A program made the translations under genes and the position numbers. Below, piece after piece: positions 56,733 to 64,000 of a stretch of 64,000 nucleotides of DNA. The first letter of the stretch is position 1. Every line of letters begins with the position of its first letter. A model generated the notes under the pieces. It saw only the letters and a program-made list of their open reading frames with translations. It was not told the origin of the DNA and did not search any database. Origin of the DNA: Flavobacterium marginilacus (GTDB taxonomy: Bacteria > Bacteroidota > Bacteroidia > Flavobacteriales > Flavobacteriaceae); the NCBI RefSeq assembly GCF_026870155.1, contig NZ_CP113975.1:1984001-2048000 (forward strand), written 5' to 3'.

Positions 56733-57575
56733 ATGTCAAATAGTAAAGTTTGGTTAATCACAGGAGCAAGTAGTGGAATAGGATTAGAAATCACCAAAGC
56801 AACACTTGCCGCAGGCAACAAAGTAATCGCCACTGGCAGAAATGCAGATAAAGTAGCAAAAGAACTTGGAGCATCTACCGATAATTTGTTGATCGTTCAA
56901 ATGGATGTCACCAATACGGAAGAGATAAATACAGCCTTAGATGCAGCAATCGAAAAATTTGGGACTGTAGATGTGTTGGTTAATAATGCAGGCAGCTTTT
57001 ATGCCGGTTATTTTGAAGAGCTCAGCCAAGCTCAAATGGAACGTCAATTTGCAGTTAATGTATTTGGACCAATGAATGTGACAAGAGCTGTTTTGCCAAT
57101 TATGCGAAGCAATAAATCGGGACACATCATTACCGTTTCATCAACAGCAGGAATAGTAGGTTATGAACTGTGTACGGCTTATGCAGGATCTAAGTTTGCA
57201 TTGGAAGGCTGGATAGAATCGTTACAATTAGAAGTTTCACAATTTGGTATCAATACCACTATAGTAAATCCAGGATTTTTCAGAACCAATTTATTGGAAC
57301 CATCATCTACCATTTGGAATGACTTAAACATTGAAGATTACGCAGAACGTATCGCAATGCTTCGTCCAGGATGGCAAGCAATGAGCGGTACTCAAGGTGG
57401 AGATCCTGCAAAATTAGCAGCAGGTTTACTTACTATAGCGGGCGAGGCAACTCCTCCAAAACGTTGGTTTGCTGGTGCAGACGCTATTGCAGAAACAGAA
57501 AGAAAGATCAAACAATTACAGGAAGAAATTGAATCCCACAGGGAACTATCTTCTTCATTGGCAATTGAGGAATAA
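56733..57575 (+). CDS. Short-chain dehydrogenase/reductase
   Basis: 280 residues from the Met at 56733. NAD(P)-binding motif T-G-A-S-S-G-I-G near residue 10, N-N-A-G near 82, and catalytic Ser and Y-x-x-x-K in V-S-S-T-A-G ... Y-A-G-S-K near 134-150. Classical SDR of unknown substrate. The second AraC gene begins 19 bases downstream, so the two probably form one operon driven by operator site 2. Confidence 0.93.
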   Translation: MSNSKVWLITGASSGIGLEITKATLAAGNKVIATGRNADKVAKELGASTDNLLIVQMDVTNTEEINTALDAAIEKFGTVDVLVNNAGSFYAGYFEELSQAQMERQFAVNVFGPMNVTRAVLPIMRSNKSGHIITVSSTAGIVGYELCTAYAGSKFALEGWIESLQLEVSQFGINTTIVNPGFFRTNLLEPSSTIWNDLNIEDYAERIAMLRPGWQAMSGTQGGDPAKLAAGLLTIAGEATPPKRWFAGADAIAETERKIKQLQEEIESHRELSSSLAIEE

Positions 57576-57594
57576 GTAATTAAAATTTTTATCA

Positions 57595-58470
57595 ATGAAA
57601 TTGTATAAAGACATAGCATCGTTTAATGAATATTTGGGTTTGCCAAAACCTTTAGACAATGATATCGATATTGGCTATTACGATATTTCTACAATGCGTC
57701 TGAAATCAGAACCTGTATCGATTGATTTTTACAGGATAGCAATCAAGAGCAATTTCATTGATAAATCTGTTTCTGGTTATGATAAAGCAACTACCCAACC
57801 AGTAACTGCAGTATTTTTTAACAGTCCCGACGTTTCCAATGGATGGGATATTGAACCTACATTTAATGGAATATATCTGCAATTTTCTAAGCAACTCATT
57901 GATGAAAATCGCTTTCTTTTCAAAAATTATTATAATTATGGAGAACACGAGCCTTTACTTCTGATTGAAAAAGAAGAGCAGGAAATCAGGACTATTTTTG
58001 CTTTGATGCTGAAATATTATGAATATAAAAAAGATAATTTTACGGTACTGATTTCTTATATTCACGTGATGGTTTCGCTTGTAGAATCATTTTACAAAAG
58101 ACAGTTTTCTACAAATATTAAACAATACAGTCCAATTGTATCGGAGTTTCAGCAGTTGCTAACGGGGTATTACAATCAACCGGCTAATCAGATTCCTACC
58201 GTTCAGTTTTTTGCTGATAAAATGGGTTTAACGCCAAATTATTTGGGAGATATTATCAAGCAGATTACAAAGAAAACGGCAATCGAAAATATTCACGAGG
58301 CAGTAATGGCAAAAGCAAAAGAACTTCTTGAGAAGCGCGATGATTTGAATACCACAGAGATAGCTTATTTGCTGGGATTTGATTATCCCAACTATTTTTC
58401 AAAGTTTTTTAAAAAACAGATGATTGTTACGCCCAAGCAATACCGAATTCAATCTTTGGCTAAAATATAA
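57595..58470 (+). CDS. AraC-family regulator (second of two)
   Basis: 291 residues, paralogous to the regulator at 53761 over the whole length. The DNA-binding half contains F-A-D-K-M-G-L-T-P-N-Y-L-G-D and N-T-T-E-I-A-Y-L-L-G-F-D-Y-P-N-Y-F-S-K-F. Its position directly after the SDR, under an operator of the shared type, suggests autoregulation. A terminator follows. Confidence 0.92.
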   Translation: MKLYKDIASFNEYLGLPKPLDNDIDIGYYDISTMRLKSEPVSIDFYRIAIKSNFIDKSVSGYDKATTQPVTAVFFNSPDVSNGWDIEPTFNGIYLQFSKQLIDENRFLFKNYYNYGEHEPLLLIEKEEQEIRTIFALMLKYYEYKKDNFTVLISYIHVMVSLVESFYKRQFSTNIKQYSPIVSEFQQLLTGYYNQPANQIPTVQFFADKMGLTPNYLGDIIKQITKKTAIENIHEAVMAKAKELLEKRDDLNTTEIAYLLGFDYPNYFSKFFKKQMIVTPKQYRIQSLAKI

Positions 58471-58474
58471 TGCT

Positions 58475-58508
58475 AAAAGCGTTCTGAAACTTCGGAACGC
58501 TTTTTTTG
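58475..58508 (+). terminator. Terminator after the second AraC gene
   Basis: AAAGCGTTC / GAACGCTTT hairpin with a T-run, five bases after the stop codon. Confidence 0.85.
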
Positions 58509-58544
58509 TAAAATAAATATTTCAACATTAAAAAAATAGAAAAA

Positions 58545-58973
58545 ATGAATACAGAAATTCCAAAGATTAGTGATTTTCCAACAGGAGAAGAAAACACAGG
58601 ATACGCACAATACTTTACAGGCAAATCTTATTTAGCGTCACTCACAACAAATAAAGATTTGAATGTTCCAATTTTTAACGTATCCTTTGAACCGGGTGCC
58701 AGAAACAATTGGCACACACACACAGGCGGGCAGATTTTAATCGTTGTTGGTGGCGAAGGATTATATCAGGAACGAGGTAATCCTGCAAGACTTATGAAGT
58801 CGGGCGAAGTTGTAGAAATAGCTCCTAATGTAGAGCATTGGCACGGCGCAACAGTAGATAGCTGGTTTTCGCATCTAGGTATAGCGTGCAATCCAACAAT
58901 CAATGAAAATATTTGGCTTGAACCTGTTACAGATGAAATTTATAGAGATGCAAATGCAAGCGTTAAACAATAG
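58545..58973 (+). CDS. Cupin-domain protein
   Basis: 142 residues with a single cupin barrel. The metal-site motif N-N-W-H-T-H-T-G-G-Q-I-L near residue 57 gives the H-x-H pair, and H-W-H-G-A near 107 the third His. Such small cupins are often carboxymuconolactone-decarboxylase-like or quercetinase-like. Substrate unknown. It follows the AraC gene in the accessory cluster. Confidence 0.88.
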   Translation: MNTEIPKISDFPTGEENTGYAQYFTGKSYLASLTTNKDLNVPIFNVSFEPGARNNWHTHTGGQILIVVGGEGLYQERGNPARLMKSGEVVEIAPNVEHWHGATVDSWFSHLGIACNPTINENIWLEPVTDEIYRDANASVKQ

Positions 58974-58979
58974 TAAAAG

Positions 58980-59010
58980 AAGTGATGAAGTAAGACATCA
59001 CTTTTTTTTG
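58980..59010 (+). terminator. Terminator after the cupin gene
   Basis: AAGTGATG / CATCACTT hairpin with a run of T. Confidence 0.85.
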
Positions 59011-59043
59011 ATTAATAATATTCATAAAATGATTTTTTCATCC

Positions 59044-59107
59044 GTAAAATGTTTCTTTTTTATTGGTAATCTGTTTCTGCCAGTTGGTGTGATACCATCT
59101 AATTTTG
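59044..59107 (+). promoter_or_regulatory. AraC-type operator and promoter, site 3 (DUF1330-hydrolase)
   Basis: GTAAAATGTTTC at 59044 and GTAATCTGTTTC at 59066, 22 bases apart; TAATTTTG at 59100-59107, 34 bases after the start of the second repeat. Confidence 0.78.
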
Positions 59108-59141
59108 TGTTATCAAATTAATCAATTTTATAAGAATCAAT

Positions 59142-60277
59142 ATGAACAAAATAATCACGGCATCAATAGCAATTTGTTTTGCATTTGCCTCAATGCTTTC
59201 TTCAGCTCAGGTCAAAACACCTACAACCGCAAAGCATTACTTTGTAATAGCAAATTATGATGTGAAAGACCGAGCACTTTACAATCAATATAATGAGGTT
59301 GCAAGTTCGTTTGTTACAAAGAGTAATGGAAAAGTAATTGTTTACAATGAAAATCCATCAGTGCTGGAAGGAAAACCTGGGGCTTTGATTGCCATTGCAG
59401 AATTTCCAACCCTTGCCGATGCCGAAAGCTTCTACAACTCAAAGGAATATAATGTTGCCAAAAAGCTTAGAATTAAAGCCACAGAAGGCTGGGTAATACT
59501 TACAGAAGGTAATGCTACTGATGCTTTTACATCAAATCAGCCGAGGGCATACCAATTTATAAACTACACGATAAAAGACCGAACGGTTTATAATAAGTAT
59601 TTGAAAGCCACAACTGGACTTGGCAAAAAATATGGTGCAAAATTTTTTATTTTCAATGAAAAACTGACGGTACTGGAAGGTCATCCTGAAACGGTTCTTG
59701 GTGTGGCAGAGTTTGCAGGTATTGCGGAAGCAGAAAAGTTTTATAATTCACCAGAATATACTTCCGCCAGACAATTACGTCTTGCATCCACAAAAGGTTG
59801 GGCATTGCGAACTATTTCTTTAACACAAAGCAGTAAAATAATGGATATACAAGTCAATGCAAAAAACGCAGAATTTATCGATGGCATAGCGGAATTGATG
59901 GCGCATTCTATCCGTACGCCGATTTTGCATACGCCCGACCAATATGGAATGACGTATGAAGATATATTTTTCCCTGCGATAGATGGTGTAACATTGGAAG
60001 GATGGTTTATTCCTGCCAAAAATTCCAATAAATTAATCATCTGCAATCATCCGATGCCTGCCAACCGTTCCGGCTATCCTGGTCATTTGGACCCGTGGAA
60101 AATTTTTGGAGGTTTTGAAGTCAATTTTTTACCAGAATACAAAATTTTGCACGACGCTGGCTACAATATCATTGCGTATGATATGCGTAATCACGGACGT
60201 AGCGGTGCAGGAAATGGCGGTATTGTAGCACACGGCATCGTAGAATATCGCGATGTTATTGGCTCATTGCGTTATGC
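59142..60277 (+). pseudogene. DUF1330-DUF1330-alpha/beta hydrolase, 5' part cut by IS110
   Basis: Signal peptide M-N-K-I-I-T-A-S-I-A-I-C-F-A-F-A-S-M, then two DUF1330 domains in tandem (F-V-I-A-N-Y-D-V-K-D-R and F-I-N-Y-T-I-K-D-R; each with E-F-x-x-x-A-E-A-E/S-x-F-Y-N-S), then the start of an alpha/beta hydrolase (D-M-R-N-H-G-R-S-G-A-G-N-G-G near residue 348). The frame is cut after R-Y-A by an IS110 element. Joining 60277 to 61532 restores a 537-residue protein in frame. Confidence 0.8.
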
Positions 60278-60304
60278 CTTTACTTTGTAAAAGCATAAAT
60301 TTTG

Positions 60305-60460
60305 TAAATTTCTCAAAGGAAAGCAGAAGTGAACTACGCGCTTGGCCAGACTCATGATCCATACCTCGCATTAGTCTTCTGCTCCTCCTTGAGTTTTGTT
60401 GAATGGCTTCAAATAGAATGATAGACGACGGGTCTAATAAAGGCTTTAAAGCAAATTCAA
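60305..60460 (+). ncRNA. Predicted IS110 bridge RNA
   Basis: A stem (GCAGAAG/CTTCTGC with outer AAGG/CCTT pairs) at 60312-60329 and 60376-60393 closes a loop containing ACCTCGCAT (60363-60371), which is exactly complementary to ATGCGAGGT at the right border of the insertion (61528-61536). A second region holds ATAGAATG (60413-60420), identical to the element's right end (61523-61530), and TAAAGGC (60438-60444), complementary to its left end GCCTTTA (60276-60282). This matches the target-binding and donor-binding loops of known IS110 bridge RNAs. The 5' and 3' ends of the RNA are estimates. Confidence 0.72.
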
Positions 60461-60487
60461 CTTTTTATTTCACTTAAAATCAAATGT

Positions 60488-61495
60488 ATGAAAAACTATT
60501 TATTTTTTGTAGGGATTGATGTTTCTAAGTTAAAATTAGATGTTACTTTTCTTGAAAAACCATTAGGAAAGAAAACATTTCACTTTTTAGTAAGCAATGA
60601 CGTCAAAGGGATTAAAGAGATTGTAAAGCAATTAAACAGCCGGAAAATTGCTTTGGAAAACGTATTGGTTAGTTTTGAAGACACTGGTGTTTATTCACTT
60701 CCTTTGGGATGTTATTTGACTCAGTACAAGATCGATTATTGGATGATTCCAGCCATTGAAATCAAACGCAGTAAAGGAATCTCCAGAGGGAAAACTGATA
60801 AAAATGACTCTAAGGATATTGCGTTTTATGCCTTAACACATTTGCACAAGCTACGATTAACACAGCTTCCAGAGTTATCATTAATGGAACTTAAATTACT
60901 TTTTACAGAGCGTGAAAAACTACTTAAAACCCTGCGTATCATAGGAAGTACCAGTGAAGGAATCGGCTACATCCCCAAAGAAGCTATGGATGATGTTTTA
61001 AAAATTAACAAAGTAGTTGTTAAACAGCTTCAAAAAGCAATCGAAAAAGTTGAACAGAAAATGAAAGAAATCATTCAATCCAATGAGCAGCTCAAATTGC
61101 AGAATGAACTCATCCAAAGTATCCCAGGAGTTGGACCACAAACTGCCTTGTATATTATCTTAGTTACCAAATCGTTTCAGTCCTTCGAAAACTGGCGACA
61201 AGTGGCTTGTTATGCAGGAGTGGCTCCATTTGAATACAGTTCGGGCAGTTCTATTAAAGGAAGGACAAAGGTCAATCATCTGGCAGATAAAAAACTAAAA
61301 TCGTTACTGAATATGTGCGCTTTAAACAGCAAAAAACACGACACAGAACTTAAACAATATTACGAACGAAAAGTAGCCGAAGGAAAATCAAAAATGTTGG
61401 TTTTAAATAATATAAGATGCAAACTATTAGGACGAATTTTTGCAACCATTAACCGCGGAACACCTTATGTCAACATTAAAAAATTTGCAGCGTAA
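60488..61495 (+). CDS. IS110-family transposase (DEDD + Tnp_20)
   Basis: 335 residues. The N-terminal DEDD domain has F-V-G-I-D-V-S-K, S-F-E-D-T-G-V-Y near residue 60 and T-D-K-N-D-S-K-D near 101. The C-terminal Tnp_20 domain has P-G-V-G-P-Q-T-A and the catalytic Ser region Y-A-G-V-A-P-F-E-Y-S-S-G-S-S near 255. The reading frame is intact. It should act with the bridge RNA encoded upstream. Confidence 0.95.
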   Translation: MKNYLFFVGIDVSKLKLDVTFLEKPLGKKTFHFLVSNDVKGIKEIVKQLNSRKIALENVLVSFEDTGVYSLPLGCYLTQYKIDYWMIPAIEIKRSKGISRGKTDKNDSKDIAFYALTHLHKLRLTQLPELSLMELKLLFTEREKLLKTLRIIGSTSEGIGYIPKEAMDDVLKINKVVVKQLQKAIEKVEQKMKEIIQSNEQLKLQNELIQSIPGVGPQTALYIILVTKSFQSFENWRQVACYAGVAPFEYSSGSSIKGRTKVNHLADKKLKSLLNMCALNSKKHDTELKQYYERKVAEGKSKMLVLNNIRCKLLGRIFATINRGTPYVNIKKFAA

Positions 61496-61531
61496 TTTAG
61501 CATTTTTTACTTGGATTTTGCCATAGAATGC

Positions 61532-62009
61532 GAGGTCACGCCCAAATACAAAAGATATGCAAATAGCATTGTACAGCCGATGTTTGGGAGCAAATTCTAC
61601 ATTTGTTGCAATGGATAAATATCCAGAAGAATTTAAAAACATCACTTCAATGATTGCACTGCAACCTTCTCCGCCACGTGCTTTTGTAAAAACGGCAATG
61701 GATAAAGCAAAAATTCCTAACGGTTATGAAATGTTCGATGAGGCTTTAAAAAAGAAAACCGGTTATGTACTTGATGATTTTAGGCCAATGGAAAATTCAA
61801 AAGCGGACTCAATCCCAACAATGGTGGCTCAGGTAAAAGCTGATTTTTCAATGCCTTTTCACTATGTGGAAGAAATCTACAATAACATTTCTGCAAAAGA
61901 TAAAAAACTCTTTTGGATTGAGGGAACAGACCAGCGTTTTCAGGGCTACAATTACTTCGGGCAAAATCCAAAAGTAATGTTAGAGTGGTTTGCTACGCAT
62001 TTTAAATAA
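61532..62009 (+). pseudogene. DUF1330-hydrolase, 3' part
   Basis: Continues the gene in frame as R-S-R-P-N-T-K-D-M-Q-I-A-L-Y-S-R-C-L-G-A-N-S. The nucleophile elbow reads S-R-C-L-G, so the nucleophile would be Cys instead of Ser, as in dienelactone hydrolases. The later F-W-I-E-G-T-D-Q-R and F-A-T-H-F may supply the acid and His. An internal Met at 61557 could give a truncated product. Confidence 0.75.
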
Positions 62010-62073
62010 TATTATTTTAAGAAAACAAACAAGAACTGAATTCAAAACAAATTAGCGAGTTACGTTTTCATCA

Positions 62074-62137
62074 GTAAAATGTTTCTTTTTTATTGGTAAT
62101 CTGTTTCTGCCTTCTTATTCTACTGCCAATACCTTTG
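62074..62137 (+). promoter_or_regulatory. AraC-type operator and promoter, site 4 (oxidoreductases)
   Basis: GTAAAATGTTTC at 62074 and GTAATCTGTTTC at 62096, 22 bases apart; TACCTTTG at 62130-62137, 34 bases after the start of the second repeat. The 37 bases from GTAAAATG to TTTCTGC are the same as site 3. Confidence 0.78.
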
Positions 62138-62157
62138 CTACATCAAAAATTCAAAAT

Positions 62158-62841
62158 ATGAAAACAAAATTTTTATTCGCAATGTTCATCACATTGCTGT
62201 CATTCGGAACTACAATTAATGCGCAAACAAAATCTGCTGATAAACAGAAAACCGTTTTGCTTATCAATGCCCACTTAACTTATCCAGGCCTATCCGAGGG
62301 TAAGTTGAATCAAGCTTTTTATAATAAAGCCAAAGAATTTTTCATTTCACAAAACTACAAGGTTTTAGAAACAAAAATTGAAGCTGGCTACAATGTAGAT
62401 GAAGAAGTGGAAAAACATATGCAAGCCGATATTATCGTATTGCAAACACCCGTAAACTGGGAAAATGCACCTTGGATTTATAAAAAATATGTAGATGATG
62501 TATTTACCAGTGCAATGAAAAGCGCAAAATTTCTTTCAGGAGATGGACGTTCAGCTACTGACCCAACTAAAGAATATGGAACGGGTGGAAAAATGCAAGG
62601 TAAAAAGTTTTTACTTTCTGCTACTTGGAATGCTCCCGAAGAAAGTTTCAACAACCCAAAACAACCGCTTTGGAAAGGAAAAAGTGCCGATGATGCATTG
62701 TCTAATATAGGTGCAAATTATGCATTTGTAGGATATACGGTATTGCCGGGACACTATTGCTACGATGTTTTTCATAACAAACATATCAAAGAAGATTTAG
62801 AAAATTATCCAAAATATTTAAAAAAAGTATTAGGCCTCTAA
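62158..62841 (+). CDS. MdaB-like NAD(P)H oxidoreductase, with signal peptide
   Basis: 227 residues of the flavodoxin-fold quinone reductase family (I-N-A-H-L-T-Y-P-G-L-S-E-G-K-L, L-Q-T-P-V-N-W-E-N-A-P-W-I-Y-K-K, Y-G-T-G-G-K-M-Q-G-K-K). It starts with a signal peptide (M-K-T-K-F-L-F-A-M-F-I-T-L-L-S-F-G-T-T) not present in the next two copies. It reduces quinones or nitro compounds with NADPH in relatives; export of a flavin enzyme is unusual. First of three tandem copies. Confidence 0.9.
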   Translation: MKTKFLFAMFITLLSFGTTINAQTKSADKQKTVLLINAHLTYPGLSEGKLNQAFYNKAKEFFISQNYKVLETKIEAGYNVDEEVEKHMQADIIVLQTPVNWENAPWIYKKYVDDVFTSAMKSAKFLSGDGRSATDPTKEYGTGGKMQGKKFLLSATWNAPEESFNNPKQPLWKGKSADDALSNIGANYAFVGYTVLPGHYCYDVFHNKHIKEDLENYPKYLKKVLGL

Positions 62842-62877
62842 GCCATTAATCAATCAACATATATAAACAAAATTAAG

Positions 62878-63483
62878 ATGAGTACAACAAAAAAGGTTTT
62901 ATTAATTAACACACATTTAACGTATCCAGGTTGGAGCGAAGGCACACTGAATGCTTCATTTCATCAAAAAGCTAAAGATTTTTTTTTAGCGAATAATTTT
63001 GAAGTTGTAGAAACAAAAGTAGAAGATGGCTACAACGCTGAAGAAGAAGTAGAAAAGCATCTGGAAGCAGATATTATTGTTTTGCAAACCCCAATCAACT
63101 GGTTTGGTGCGCCATGGATTTACAAAAAATATGTAGATGATGTTTTTAACAGTGGTTTACAAAGTGCAAAATTTCTTGTTGGCGATGGAAGAACAAGAGA
63201 AGATGCAACAAAACAATACGGAACAGGCGGAAAAATGCAAGGCAAAAAGTTTATGGTTTCCTCTACTTGGAATGCACCAGCAGCCAGTTTTGACGATCCA
63301 AACCAAGTTTTATTTGAAGGCAGAAGTACGGCTGATGCTTTAATTCAAATTACCAGTAATTACCGTTTTTGCGGTGCTGATGTTGTTGCAGATTACAACT
63401 GTTTTGATATTTTTAAAGATGGTGATATTGTGGGAACTTTAGAAAATTATCCAGAACATTTGAAAAAAGTATTTAGTTTATAA
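62878..63483 (+). CDS. MdaB-like NAD(P)H oxidoreductase, second copy
   Basis: 201 residues, no signal peptide. Same motifs as the first copy: I-N-T-H-L-T-Y-P-G-W-S-E-G, P-I-N-W-F-G-A-P-W-I-Y-K-K and Y-G-T-G-G-K-M-Q-G-K-K. It starts 36 bases after the first copy, within one operon. Confidence 0.92.
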   Translation: MSTTKKVLLINTHLTYPGWSEGTLNASFHQKAKDFFLANNFEVVETKVEDGYNAEEEVEKHLEADIIVLQTPINWFGAPWIYKKYVDDVFNSGLQSAKFLVGDGRTREDATKQYGTGGKMQGKKFMVSSTWNAPAASFDDPNQVLFEGRSTADALIQITSNYRFCGADVVADYNCFDIFKDGDIVGTLENYPEHLKKVFSL

Positions 63484-63500
63484 ATTCTAATTAACTAAAA

Positions 63501-64000
63501 ATGAACAAAACCCAGACAGTACTTTTAATCAATACCCATTTAACATACCCAACATTTAGTGAGGGTTTACTGAATGCTTCATTTCATCAAAAGGCAAAAG
63601 ATTTTTTTGAAAATGCCAATTTTAAAGTATTAGAAACAAAAGTTGAAGAAGCATATAATATTGATGAAGAAGTAGAAAAGCATTTGCAAGCGGACATTAT
63701 AATTCTTCAAACTCCTATAAATTGGTTTGGTGCACCTTGGATTTACAAAAAATATGTAGATGAGGTTTTCAGCAGTGCTGGTACAAGCAAGAAATTTCTT
63801 GAGGATGATGGGCGTAGCAGAAAAGATCTAACTCGTCAATATGGAACCGGCGGATACCTGCAAGGTAAAAAATTTATGGTTTCTGCTACTTGGAATGCAC
63901 CGAAAGAAAGTTTTGAGGATCCCAACCAGATTTTATTTCAAGGAAGAAGTACGGCAGATTTCTTTATTCCAATCACCAGTAACTATCGTTTTTGCGGCGT
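63501..64000 (+). CDS. MdaB-like NAD(P)H oxidoreductase, third copy, partial
   Basis: Runs off the right edge. The about 166 visible residues (M-N-K-T-Q-T-V-L-L-I-N-T-H-L-T-Y-P) match the second copy closely, including P-I-N-W-F-G-A-P-W and Y-G-T-G-G-Y-L-Q-G-K-K. It starts 17 bases after the second copy. Confidence 0.9.
   Translation, partial: MNKTQTVLLINTHLTYPTFSEGLLNASFHQKAKDFFENANFKVLETKVEEAYNIDEEVEKHLQADIIILQTPINWFGAPWIYKKYVDEVFSSAGTSKKFLEDDGRSRKDLTRQYGTGGYLQGKKFMVSATWNAPKESFEDPNQILFQGRSTADFFIPITSNYRFCG

Larger units (their letters stand above)
60278..61531 (+). mobile_element. IS110-family element
   Basis: About 1.25 kb with one transposase gene and a 210-base non-coding left end. ATGC stands at both borders (60274-60277 and 61528-61531). 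There are no terminal inverted repeats, as usual for IS110. It sits inside the hydrolase gene. The left end encodes a predicted bridge RNA (see the ncRNA entry). Confidence 0.85.

Overview
The window looks like a chromosomal stretch of a Flavobacterium-type bacterium (phylum Bacteroidota). The signs are low GC, start codons preceded by A-rich sequence rather than a clear Shine-Dalgarno, promoters of the form TTG-N17..23-TAnnTTTG, a broken type IX secretion sorting domain, a retropepsin-like/RimK fusion, and a bifunctional ThrA next to thrB and thrC. All tRNA genes lack an encoded CCA.

Layout. 1-16 kb holds mostly housekeeping genes on the minus strand: YebC, a tail-specific protease, GcvT, a U32-family protein, NAD(P)H-hydrate dehydratase and a GH42 beta-galactosidase, with small lipoproteins and membrane proteins. 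One IS200/IS605 copy sits at 5.6-6.2 kb. 16-22 kb carries a HipA-like kinase overlapping a DUF3037 gene, a DUF1961 (YesU-like) protein, small membrane proteins and a NarK-type transporter. 22.7-26.7 kb is a RloC/PrrC-like AAA ATPase gene split by an IS1182-family element. 27-32 kb is the thrA-thrB-thrC operon, preceded by a Thr/Ile-rich leader peptide. 32.6-50.5 kb holds hutH, a DUF47-Pit phosphate transport pair, a RimK fusion, clpC divergent from gyrA, two paralogous TPR proteins flanking an IS30 element, an NlpC/P60 protein and a thiolase. 50.9-51.2 kb is a Ser-Pro-Arg tRNA cluster with a clear promoter and terminator. 51.3-53.6 kb holds an ISAon1-type element and a second identical IS200/IS605 copy. 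53.7-64 kb is an accessory cluster: two AraC regulators, an aldo/keto reductase, an SDR, a cupin, a DUF1330-alpha/beta hydrolase (broken by an IS110 element) and three tandem MdaB-like NAD(P)H oxidoreductases.

Most interesting observations. (1) The IS110 element carries a recognisable bridge RNA whose loops match its own ends and its insertion site. (2) Four promoters in the 53-64 kb cluster share a 22-bp-spaced direct repeat at an identical distance from the -7 box, which defines a probable AraC regulon. (3) The thr operon has an attenuator-type leader peptide. (4) A probable RNA-targeting defence ATPase has been inactivated by an IS, apparently at its zinc-hook motif. (5) Several families of palindromic intergenic repeats recur, including a roughly 146-bp MITE-like element in three copies.

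The analysis was done by reading only. Family names come from motif recognition, and no database search was run.
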